This document shows positions 54,301 through 64,000 of a stretch of 64,000 bases of DNA, one piece after another. This DNA is from Glandiceps talaboti (lineage: Eukaryota; Hemichordata; Enteropneusta; Spengelidae). A program made the translations under genes and the position numbers. The notes below the pieces were generated by a model, which saw only the letters and a list, made by a program, of their open reading frames with translations, made no database searches and had not been told where the DNA came from. How positions within the stretch are numbered: the first letter of the stretch is position 1; every line of letters begins with the position of its first letter. The DNA is taken from assembly GCF_964340395.1 (NCBI RefSeq), contig NC_135558.1, positions 14,795,500 through 14,859,499 of the forward strand, read 5' to 3'.

Positions 54301-55852
54301 GTTATTTTTATGCAAATTAGACACAGAGGCGCATATGAAACGAGAAAACGTTAGTTCTTATCTTGTTTCCGATATTTTCAATATACTGGTATAATATAAT
54401 AGCGATAAACCACCCCCTGGGGAAGGTATACCACTCGGTTTTGACCAGTGAACTCAATATATGCACTCGCTATCGCTCGTGCATATATTTCGTTCACTGG
54501 TCAAAACCTCTTGGTATACCATCCCCAGGGGGTGGTTTATTGCTTAAATAATGGCACACTCCAAGTTGTCGTAAGCCAGTAGTATAAACTCAAACATCTT
54601 CATGATCAGAAAATGTCCAGAATCTTCGAGATGTGCCTATCTCCACCAAATGTCGAGAGATGCCTATAATAACCATCAACAGCAGACTAGCTGTAAGCCA
54701 GAAAGCTTGTCGCAACGAAAACAATTCGCGGATCGCGCAACACAGTACTTCTGATAGCAATTCACTGATAACAATGTACAAGCTATGGCCTCATCAAAAA
54801 CATCCTTTTTAATTGACTTGGTGACAGTATTTTTTTTTCTGTCTGCCTGGTAGACGTTGCGGAAATTCATGAACGACAAATAATAAAATATTTTATTGAC
54901 TTAGCCTTATCAAGTCTTTCGACCAAATTCTTACTAAAACTGTTACCTTTTATCATGCTCGACAAAAAATCACTGTGTTATTGTAACGCCTTGTGTCTAG
55001 CTTGACAAAATCATAGTAACCTTGCGACATTTATTATGTTGGTTGCATCATGGGAATCAGCAGAAATAATAAATTCATGGTTATGCAATGAATATTCATG
55101 ATATGTTTTACACCGTCGGGGTAGGCTCTTATTAGAAGCTATGAATATTCTGTGTGCTACCATGAATGTATTATTTCTGCTGACTTCGATGATGCAGTGG
55201 CCCATTGCAAACAAATTCAATAAAGGGATTAGATAGATCGACTTGATGTTTCTCTGAAATCACAACTAATTGTAGATGGTGTAAAATCATGAAATGATAC
55301 AAAAGTTACAATATTCTTACAATGTTAATATCGTTCTTTTCAGGCATTTACAAGGAGTGTAGTGTCTTATACACAAGTTATGAAAGCACCAGTTCCGAAA
55401 TTTGAAGACGTGTCTTCGCAAATGAAACAAGACTTACTGGATGTTAAGGAGAAAGCGTCAATCTCCCTCAGTGATCATTTTCCGTACATAAATTATACTC
55501 ACTTTGGGATGGACTGGATTGGCATCATTGAGGAATTTGAGTGGTCTTACAGTCATTCGAATCGAGGTGATATCGTTAAACAGGATTTAAATCCATTTGA
55601 AGCAACAATCACTTCCTTTGGAGTAACGTCCATCTCCAAATCAAAGTAAGGGAAATTATGAAATGTTATCTTTTTACTTTCCTCCATGTCGCAATTTTAT
55701 TGATAAATCTGAAATCAAAGTTCTATGTGTTGTGTCTGTGCTATCACGAATTATGGGATTCAGTAAATTCTATTTCTACGGTCTGTTTGTCTGTCTATGT
55801 CTAAAAAATTTATCTATTTATTTATTGTGTATCCATTATGCATGTATGTATG

Positions 55853-55886
<34 letters not shown>

Positions 55887-55926
55887 TGTGTGTATGTCTC
55901 TGCTCACCCATCCATCAATCTGTCTG

Positions 55927-56022
<96 letters not shown>

Positions 56023-58912
56023 CTCTCTCTCTATCTTCTTGCTGTCCAGCTGTTCACAGATCCTATCTTGAAATGTCACCACTTGTGCATTTCAGGTTAT
56101 CACTAGTACGGGACAAGGCCTTCAGGAAGGGTGATTACATTCAAGTCATTATGGAAGCCTATGATGAGTATGGTAATGGACGCTTACGTGGAGGAGACTT
56201 TCTACAAGGCTTGATGACAAATGCAAATCTCGGTACAAGAACTGCAGGGAGGGTATTCGATTATGGCAACGGCACCTATATTATTTATTTCTATGCTGCG
56301 TGGAAAGGGGATGCAAGCATAACCATTCACTTAGTACGCCATCGAGAGACAATCCTGTACCAAAAGTTCTTAAATAGCTTTGAAAACAAACATCTCGGGT
56401 TCTCGGCAAGCTTCACTGATGGTATAGTAGAAGAAATAACGAATTGCACTCTGACAAATGAACTCGGATTATGGCAAGATAAATGTGGTTTTGTCAGTCC
56501 CTTGTCTTTAGGGAAAACAGCCTTTATTTGTGAAAAGCCGGATACATTGTCTTGTGAGGACTTATACAGCACATCTCATAACCTTGGTGACATGAACTTG
56601 AAAACAGCACAGGATATGCGGGGATTGTCGTATCTTTTCGACACGTAAGTAGAGATGTAGTGAACAGAACCTGTGACATTTTTGCCTATAAAAGCATAGT
56701 CTGCATGCATAGTGTATGTGTTTGTCTACTTCTGAATATCATAATTGCCATCAATTACTGCTTTCACACTTCGACAACTGCTACAGAAGTATTGTGAGCA
56801 ATGCGTATCTTGTTATTAGGTCGAAGTAATAAAATAAATGTAAAACAAAATCTTCATCTACCAATTCTCTGGTCATGTTATCGGAAACAGACCTTTTTTC
56901 TTTTTCTTTTTAATTTTTGGATTAAGAACAATGAACGCATTGGCCAGTTACAACTGATAATGTATCGACTTAATATTGCAGTAAGATGTATTGTATAAAG
57001 GCCAGAAAAAATCTGTGCAATGGGGCAACCTATAGCCCATCAAGGTGATGTTTAATATCTTTTCAACTGAATATTATATAAAATGTTTACTGCTAATAAA
57101 TGTATCAAAATCTACCAGTAAATCAGACGTAAACAGAATAACAACAGACGTAAACTGAATGCCATCGGTAAGGAAAAACCTTTAGATTGTTGTTCCTTGT
57201 TCACGCCTGGTCAAACATGACATTAATCTTCATCAGAGGCACTCTATTATACTGTTAACTGACGTTCTGATCAGCAGTATTTCTTGTGAGTTAAATAGTT
57301 CTAAGTGCTTATACACTTCTAAGTGCTGATTACCTTCGTTTGTTTTAGGACGAGCTTTCCTTTTTAGAACTTGCTAATGATATATAGAACCGGAATATTG
57401 GTATAAGCTTCACCAAATTCACTCTTTTGGCGACACATTTCTTCCATTATTATTTTCATACATTTTCAACTCGTAAATGAAAATTCGCCTGCGTTAAATT
57501 ACTAACATTGAAGCTTTTCGATTCACCCAAACACAAACACAAACTTGAAATTGTTACCTGAAACATCCGACTGCATACTGATTTATCAATTATTCAGAAC
57601 ATGTGACGTCACAGACACATGAGGTTAATGAGGGGTCATAGGAGCCTCACGTGTTTTGAATAGTGGACCAATCTTTTGGCAAAGATTGAAGGAGGCAGTC
57701 GAAAATTTCTGGTAACAATGTTAAAGATTGTGTGAGAAGCACTTGTGTGTTATTTTACATTATTTGTTTGAATGTGTCAATTTAACAAAAAAGGGAGAAA
57801 ATATTGAAAGCAGCCATGCCTCGTCAAACTTAATAAGCAATTCAAACATGTATTTCATCAAGTTTCATGGAATTTCTTTTGCATAGAGAAAACCAAAACT
57901 CTACTGTTGGAAAACCAATAACAATCACAATTCAAGGTAAGCATATCGATCGTTCCTTACAAAGTATTAGAAAATGGCGGATTCTTAAAGAATGTTCAAA
58001 ATGGCGGATAAGAATATCTAAAATGGCAGAACAAAGCTTCAAAATGGCGGATAAGAATTTTAAAAAAAGGTGGATAAGAATTTTAACAATGGCGAATAAG
58101 CATATTAAAAACGACAAATACACTATGACTTTAATGAATACTGGTAGGTTTTGACCATATTTCTTTGATATTTCATCACAGATTCTAATGTGACACCAAA
58201 ACTTCCATTATGTGGACCTGACCTACCGGTTACACTGTCCAGTGGTTATTGGAAAGACAATCTGACCTTTGTACCTTTAATGTGTCGCAGTCAACAATGG
58301 CAGAAAAAAGACATAGAAACATGTCTTGCTGGAAAGGAGTTATATATGTACGGAGATTCAACTTTAGACCAAATTATTAAAGGAGTGAAAGTTTTTAAGG
58401 TCATATCGCCTAAGTTAATACACTATCAATACATTTTACTCAGGGGTGGTTCTCCTGTCCAGTATGTTAACAATTCGTTATTTGAAGCTGATTTCCTGGA
58501 TATAATACGAAATTGCACCTCTGAGACTCCTGTGATCATGATGAATTTTTGTTTCCATTTTGGTTCTTGGACAACAAGAGCTTATTTGGATAGAATCTTT
58601 GGAGCAAAATATGCTGTTCTCAGACTATTGAAACGATGCCCAGAAGCGGTTGTCATCATTAAATTAGCTCATCCACGAGATAACGTCGACGTTGTACAAA
58701 GAGTGCATAGCTCCAACTACAGATTCCATGACATGAACAGAATGATTCGTCGGGTCTTTGGTGGCATTGGTGTCAGATTCTTGGATCTCTGGGATCTTGT
58801 CTCGTCTCATATATCCGACAACCAGGTTCACATGCCTGCCCCCGTAATAACGCAAGAAGTTTATCTTATGTTATCGTACGTTTGTCCAGAAATGGTGCAG
58901 AAATCATACTAA
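51386..58912 (+). CDS. NXPE family protein (neurexophilin + PC-esterase domains), five exons, about 575 aa
   Basis: Exons: 51386-51481, 55344-55645, 56096-56644, 57887-57936, 58182-58912 (phases 0, 2, 2, 1). Exon 1 is a type II signal anchor: KWTVSKGK then about 18 hydrophobic residues (YIFCIILTVFAFFVTVEY). Exons 2-3 hold the neurexophilin-like region with AYDEYGNGRLRGGDF and WKGDASITIHLV. Exon 5 holds the PC-esterase domain: LYMYGDSTLDQ (GDS block), a middle region with MNFCFHFG and a C-terminal SDNQVHM with the Asp/His pair. Full-length NXPE proteins are about 550-580 aa, so the gene looks complete. It is expected in the Golgi or secretory membrane. Human NXPE1 has been reported as a sialic-acid O-acetyltransferase; this protein's substrate is unknown. 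An adjacent Met codon at 51383 could also start it. Confidence 0.93.
53495..54398. mobile_element. Unidentified 904-bp element with 21-bp perfect terminal inverted repeats
   Basis: The left end (53495-53515, core TATACCAGTATATTGA) is the exact reverse complement of the right end (54378-54398). The inside is more GC-rich than its surroundings and holds a plus-strand open frame (53684-53944) containing SEEDFLSMRQYFMRNYEGNF, plus a direct repeat GATAATGCACTGCTGG(t/c)ACG near 53573 and 53594. The frame matches no transposase I recognise. It lies in NXPE intron 1. Confidence 0.55.
54402..54543. repeat. Fold-back palindrome, arms about 68 bp
   Basis: The left arm GCGATAAACCACCCCCTGGG ... GGTATACCA...TTTTGACCAGTGAAC is matched inverted by GTTCACTGGTCAAAA...TGGTATACC ... 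CCCAGGGGGTGGTTTATTGC. The loop contains CACTCGCTATCGCTCGTG. It starts three bases after the 904-bp element. Confidence 0.9.
55030..55262. repeat. MITE family F, full copy (palindromic)
   Basis: The arms GCATCATGGGAATCAGCAGA (55041 on) and TCTGCTGACTTCGATGATGC (to about 55195) are inverted around AATATTCAT-containing centres. The outer part matches 11925-12060. It ends about 80 bp before NXPE exon 2. Confidence 0.8.
55843..56018. repeat. (TATG)n and (CT)n microsatellites in NXPE intron 2
   Basis: (TATG)n at 55843-55890 and (TC)n at 55931-56018, the second 78 bp before the exon 3 acceptor. It extends the pyrimidine-rich 3' end of the intron. Confidence 0.95.
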
Positions 58913-59428
58913 AAGACGATTGTCTAGAACCTATACGTGTTATCATCAACTTTACCCAACCATGTACTAACTATATCATATTGGTACGATGCATGATTCT
59001 CACTATGTAAATTTTATGATTCGTTAATTGAAGACAACTAAACTTAATTGATACCACCATCCACTGTTTCTTTCGGTCTACTTCGGACTCAAAATTGCTA
59101 GAATTAACTTCAGTGAACATATATTTCTAACCTTTCTTCTTTGAGGGTGAACACTAGTTTGTTTGCGTAACTGCAGTACATTGGTTGAAATGCAACTTCA
59201 GATCCATTCTTTCAGAAACTTATATAATCTTAAATATTTATCAACAACACAATTTGCAATTAATGTTTATTAATCAATGAGTACTTTGGCCACTGGCCCA
59301 ATGTACAGTCTCGAAAAAAGATAAATCAAGATAACGTCTGAGGTCAAACGTACAGCTAGTATATAATACAAAACGTAATGTGGGTGATTCAAAGAATATA
59401 ACACGAAAATTGAGAACATTTTTTGTTC

Positions 59429-60990
59429 TTATTCAACGTCTTGTAAATATAGTGTTCTTTTTTCAAAAACATAAAAATATCTTGCACAGTTTCTTATAAC
59501 AGTAGGATTTCGATTGTTCATAAACCTAAAAAATTTATAATCAGATAATGGTTTGTCTATATAGATTGCGGGAATATACTTTTCTCTGAGTTCTTCATAA
59601 AGAGGACAGACAAATATAAAGTGTTTCTCATCTCCAATGGTTTCCAGGCACACTTGACATAACCTATCTTTGTGTTGGATCCCCAAATGTCTGCCCTTTT
59701 CAATCATAAGACTGTGAGCAGAAACTCTGAACTTTAATAAAGTTAAACGAAAGATAGGTTTCATCTCAATCGTAAGATACGACTCTAGGGTTAAATCTGT
59801 TTTAAATACTTTATAGCTACGCAACCTATCAAAAGAACCAACAATGTCACACCAGTTCTGAAAATCAATATCCAGACAGCGTTGACGGAAATTGATTTCA
59901 AACAAGTTTTCATCTCCAACCCCTTGATTGTACCATGTTTCAGCAAAACCGTACATAAATAGAATTGATTTAAGATTTTTCACCCAACATTCTTTGTTGG
60001 CATTTGCTAATGTACACTGTAAACGATAGCAATATGTAAGACATAACGGCTTTGACTCATGTTTAGAATTCTGAACCAATATTTAACTATTTTAACCAAT
60101 CGTAATGCTCTTAAAGTTGGACGGCCTAACTCTCCACGTACTGCTACATGGATATACGATTTCTGTGATGAAAGTAAAAATTTACAAAACTTTATATGAA
60201 CATTTTCAATGGCTTGCCCTTTCATGATATCCACAAGTCTCACTTCCGTAGTGCAAAATCGGCAGAATTTTAGTGTCCAAAATTTTTTAACACAGTGGAA
60301 TTGGCACTTGGCCCAATTTTCTGAGGTTGATCATTAGAGCATGCATAGCTTTAGATGCTTGCTCAGCCAATTTTTCTTGAGCTTTTGTCCAGATGCCACG
60401 ACAGTTTCAAGCCTAAATACACGTAGTATGAAACCGTTTCAATTGTTTGTTGTCCATAAGACCATTTTTCATAATTCCTTCATACCCCACCATTTCTAAA
60501 CACTATAACCTTGGTTTTACTAAGATTTACTTTCAATTTGTACTTATCACAGTAATGTTTAAGTTTAGAAAGCAGTCTTTGAATTCCAATTGATCATTAG
60601 AGCATGCATAGCTTTAGATGCTTGCTCAGCCAATTTTTCTTGAGCTTTTGTCCAGATGCCACGACAGTTTCAAGCCTAAATACACGTAGTATGAAACCGT
60701 TTCAATTGTTTGTTGTCCATAAGACCATTTTTCATAATTCCTTAATACCCCACCATTTCTAAACACTATAACCTTGGTTTTACTAAGATTTACTTTCAAT
60801 TTGTACTTATCACAGTAATGTTTAAGTTTAGAAAGCAGTCTTTGAATTCCAATTGCATTATATGACATGAAAACTAGGTCGTCGGCAAAAAGAAGATAAA
60901 ACAGTTTGAGCAAACCATTTGAACACCCAACATCATTACCAAGGATATGATCAGAGCTAAGCTCTTCATGCAAATCATTAATTTGCAATT
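59429..60990 (-). mobile_element. Decayed non-LTR retrotransposon (LINE) with internal duplication
   Basis: The minus-strand frame at 60626-60988 contains YLLFADDLVFMS, the (F/Y)ADD palm motif of reverse transcriptase, followed by LSKTKVIVFRNGG and YYVYLGLKLS. The frame at 59429-60079 encodes the C-terminal part, including LCQVCLETIGDEKHFIFVCP, a Cys/His zinc-finger-like tail common in Jockey/I-group LINEs. The two parts are separated by a tandem duplication (60328-60854) and stops. The endonuclease and N-terminal RT are absent, so the copy is dead. Confidence 0.85.
60328..60853. repeat. 263-bp tandem duplication inside the LINE
   Basis: 60328-60590 and 60591-60853 are nearly identical (one visible difference, ccttcatacc against ccttaatacc). 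Both start TGATCATTAGAGCATGCATA. The near-identity shows a recent event, younger than the decay of the LINE. Confidence 0.95.
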
Positions 60991-63012
60991 AGCAGCTTTC
61001 GTCCACGATGTGTTACATTTGAGGCTAGCCGAAGTGTGTCACAAATACTACACACCTGTTAGTTACTTATATTCAACATGTAAGAACATATATTCAACCA
61101 GACAAAATGAAAAAAGAAATGAAGGGTAAAGCACAGGTCAGGACAATTCATGGTGAAATACCCAGGTGCAAAACTATGGAATGATATTCAAATGATAATT
61201 AGGAATAAACACAGCTGGTGTGAATTTGGACAAGATTACAAGCAATACATACAGTTAAAAATACTTGTGTGTGTGGGGGGGGGGGGTTAGAGTTGGGAAG
61301 AGATAGTGTTATGTCTTTGTTTTCTTTGTTTGGGAGACAAAATCTTTATGGATGCACATTTTTTTTTCTTACTTTTCTTTATTTGTAGATGTTTTGAAAA
61401 TGTAACAAATGCTAAGAAACGGTGAAAATGCCCATCATAACATTTGTATTCTGGTTATTGTAACATGTATTGGCAGGGTTGGACTAGATTGGTTGGCAGA
61501 TAATTATTTTTCGATCCCTTTCCTATTTATTTACGTAATCATAATATCGTTATGGATTTGGTTTATTTTGTTTCTGGGATTAAAGAATAAAGTCATCTAT
61601 ATATTCGAGACTAATATATATACATATATATATATAGTGTGTGTGTGTGTGTGTGTGTCTCACTGGAGAGAACAGTGCTATTAGTAGCAGAGCATTATAG
61701 ACTTAAATCAAAAGAATAAGGATGTTAAAAGTTGTTACTCAGAGTTTCACGCTCCCTGAGCGATCATCAGGCGACTGATAAAATTGGGATTGTCAAGGTT
61801 GATATATACACACTTAAAAGTTTTTGTATATATTGAGTAACAAGATGGTCGGTCTAAACTATTCCTTATGGAGGTTTACTTCTATAGTTGGCGAGGGAAA
61901 ATTTACCTTCATGGCGACATTTCGAGGCTAATTCAGATTTGTTGTTCAGTAGTATGCTTTTTTCGGCATTAATTATACATAGTTTCTCATCAGTTAACAG
62001 AGATTACAACATTTTATCTCATTTGTGTAAGCAGCCGCTTGGGTGATGATATCCCTCTGAATATTATATGATTGGTTCATTTCCTTCAAATTCCAAACTT
62101 CTTTGGATATCTCTGAGCTGTACTGTAGCCTCTTATGAGTAAATATGTGTGCTTTCATAAGGGCTGCATTGACAAAATGAAAGTACATACTATATCTTGC
62201 AGATGTAGAGATCGCAAACTGTGTCCATTCAACAGCAATCGCCCATCAACCAACGTAGTATACAGGTCACAAGTCACATCAAATAACATTAACACAAAAC
62301 TGTAGTTTGAGCTGACAGAGAACACATTTAATCAGTTATACTTAAACCTCAAACACACATTTACCCATAAGAGGCTGTCCATCATAAGCTCTCTGCTCCG
62401 TGTGATATACCTGTCACACGCCAATTCATTTACATAATGCCCTATCCGTACCTAGCTGCCTATTACATATTTTCAACCATACAATTTTCATCTTACGTAT
62501 TTTACATAATGTTACAACAATTCATATATCTTTCTTTTTTTAAATATACACATACATAACTATTACATGAAATTCTTTGTCAGAGTTCGGTATGATGGCT
62601 GAACAAACGTTCAGCACATTTTTGTTTTCTTTAATGTTGGGATACCGTTCGCGATTACTCAAATACTGGGTGGCCTTTTGATCTCTGTCAGTCATACCAA
62701 TAATTATACTGGAATTACTGGCATTACACAGCACCATCCTGGCTTGCTTTATAATGCACAAGCATTACCTGATTTGGTGGTGTCAGTTGGAGATAATTAT
62801 CGTGAAAAGAAAATTTTAAAAGAATATATGCTTACGAATTACTATAAAATGTTCAGGTTTATGTTATCCAGGCTGAATTCGACATACGTCTATCGCATTG
62901 ATACTGTTAAGGTATATCCAGATCAGAAATCCACATATCTAGTATACTTAATTTCTTGTGTGCCAAACCAAAAACAATATTTATCGTTGCTTTGTGATCT
63001 GACCACTTCGTG

Positions 63013-63108
63013 ATGTCGTCTTCACAGAAGAGGATAGTTTCAAAGGGGAAATATATTCTTTACATAATACTCATCGTGTTTGCCTTCTATGTTATAGTGG
63101 AATACGCG
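63013..63108 (+). CDS. Second NXPE-type gene, first exon only (32 aa, runs out of window)
   Basis: It encodes MSSSQKRIVSKGKYILYIIL and then IVFAFYVIVEYA, ending GCG|GTAAGT, phase 0. It aligns residue by residue with exon 1 of the gene at 51386 (KWTVSKGKYIFCIILTVFAF). It is a type II signal anchor with a short basic cytoplasmic tail. The remaining exons should lie to the right of the window; the sequence 63109-64000 looks like intron 1. Confidence 0.8.
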
Positions 63109-63384
63109 GTAAGTGCGCAAACATTTGTTCAGCCATGCCATCTTGTACTTGCAGCAGCAAAGTTCAACGACAGAGTCTCACTTATATGTAATTAACTTCA
63201 AAGAGAACGCAATCTGGCTCAACAAAATCTTATTCACCACGCAATAGGTGTCTTCTATTCTAGAAATCACGTTTTTCACATCGATTTCATACTGATTCTT
63301 GTACGTACTGGGGAATCCAAGAGTAAAAACGTTTGCCAACTACAGGCACTTCTAGAATGTTGCACAGAAAAGTAGTCAAAGACA

Positions 63385-63531
63385 GATATTTGCCAAGCCT
63401 CCAGCCAGGATTGCCTCAAACCAAAACTAAGTACTTATTATTTGTTCACCAAAGCCTATGTTGTGCTTTAGTTACTCAGCACTACTGAACAGAACATTGC
63501 TCTGTAAATCAGTGCTATAAAAATTTGATTG

Positions 63532-63571
<40 letters not shown>
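63385..63571 (+). mobile_element. LINE 3'-end remnant with (ATTG)n tail
   Basis: A short segment (gcctcaaaccaaaactaag ... TTTGTTCACCAAAGCCTATG ... ctttag) reads like the LKTYLFTKAY-type C-terminus of a CR1-like reverse transcriptase and is followed by (GATT)n at 63527-63571. The related copy at 52126-52200 has LKNKLKTYLFTKTYSVL and a stop but no such tail. Identification rests on a short match. Confidence 0.4.
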
Positions 63572-63573
<2 letters not shown>

Positions 63574-64000
63574 ATGGTCCTTGATTTTAATTTGCCCACT
63601 ACACACTCTACAACACATAGTGCCGTGAAAAAGTAAATGAGAAATAAAACAAAATAGGGTCAACCCTTACCGGGCATCACGTATTTAGGGATACTAGTAG
63701 TACTATTGCCAGGTTTACATGCAGTCTGCGTACGTTTCGTGCAACACTGTATCATGTTATTGACCAACATCAGTCTGGCTGACAACGAACTCGCGTCTGC
63801 TATCAGAACATCCTGAAAGGGGTCTGACCACATCAATTCTTACCTAAATGTGAATAGTATAATTGAAAATTCCTATTCTGATATGGAACTGCACATATTT
63901 ATTTCATTTAAAGTGTTCAAATATGAACAGTACAAAAACAAACTGTACAATTGGTAGTTCCTTTTTTGTAACTTTTATTTACAAAGTGGAAATATTTATT

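Larger units (their letters stand above)
58913..63012. other. Interval between two NXPE copies
   Basis: After the NXPE 3' region comes a decayed LINE (59429-60990), a G run (61269-61281), a (GT)n tract (61638-61658) and the duplicated NXPE upstream block (61650 on). No host exon was found before 63013. Confidence 0.6.
61650..63620 (+). repeat. Segmental duplicate of the NXPE 5' region (copy of 50355-52280)
   Basis: Shared landmarks in order: GGAGAGAACAGTGCT...AGTAGCAGAGCATTATAGAC, the CTGTCACACGCCA block, the TTTGATCTCTGT...ACTGGAATTACTG block, the first exon with GTAAGTGCGCAAACATTTGTT after it, and the GTACTGGG(t/g)...TCCAAGAGTAAAAA and TTTGTTCACCAAA blocks. Identity is about 75-85% with many small indels. 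Confidence 0.85.

Overview
The window is AT-rich animal DNA with spliced genes (about 0.3-4 kb introns with GT/AG ends), non-LTR and LTR retroelements, and many palindromic MITE-like repeats. The gene set fits an invertebrate, most likely an invertebrate deuterostome such as amphioxus. It holds an unduplicated BUB1/BUBR1-type checkpoint gene, a THAP factor, NXPE-type membrane proteins and a sulfotransferase-like P-loop protein. The species is inferred; a hemichordate or lophotrochozoan is not excluded.

Layout. (1) 1-6643, minus strand: a Ty3/gypsy-type LTR retrotransposon whose far end lies outside the window, with gag, pol (protease, RT, RNase H, integrase, C-terminal chromodomain), an env-like frame running off the left edge, and one LTR. 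(2) 6644-10822: gene-free, with a minisatellite and a long GA tract. (3) 10884-11686, plus: last exon of a sulfotransferase-like gene. (4) 14872-23013, minus: a THAP-domain gene with two alternative THAP first exons, a duplicated 180-bp exon and a last exon built of five SUMO-motif repeats. (5) 26242-48409, minus: a 21-exon MADBUB gene (ancestral BUB1/BUBR1) with KEN boxes, TPR, GLEBS, an expanded set of ABBA motifs, a KARD-like PP2A-B56 motif and a kinase domain with all catalytic residues. A LINE fragment sits in its coding sequence just before the kinase. (6) 51386-58912, plus: a complete five-exon NXPE-family gene (576 aa). (7) 59429-60990, minus: a decayed LINE with an internal tandem duplication. 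(8) 61650-63620: a duplicate of the NXPE upstream region and first exon, so a second NXPE copy begins at 63013 and leaves the window.

Exon structures were built by hand: every junction quoted keeps reading phase and has GT/AG ends, except where stated. The BUB gene and the NXPE gene are divergent, with about 3 kb between their start codons. The BUB promoter carries E2F-, NRF1- and ZNF143-like sites. At least six short palindromic repeat families occur in two or more copies, mostly in introns of the THAP and BUB genes.

The most interesting items are the single MADBUB gene with KEN boxes plus a catalytically complete kinase, its four-copy 18-residue ABBA array and second ABBA-KEN-ABBA cassette, the LINE insertion that separates checkpoint motifs from kinase, the alternative THAP exons, and a 904-bp unidentified element with 21-bp perfect terminal inverted repeats.
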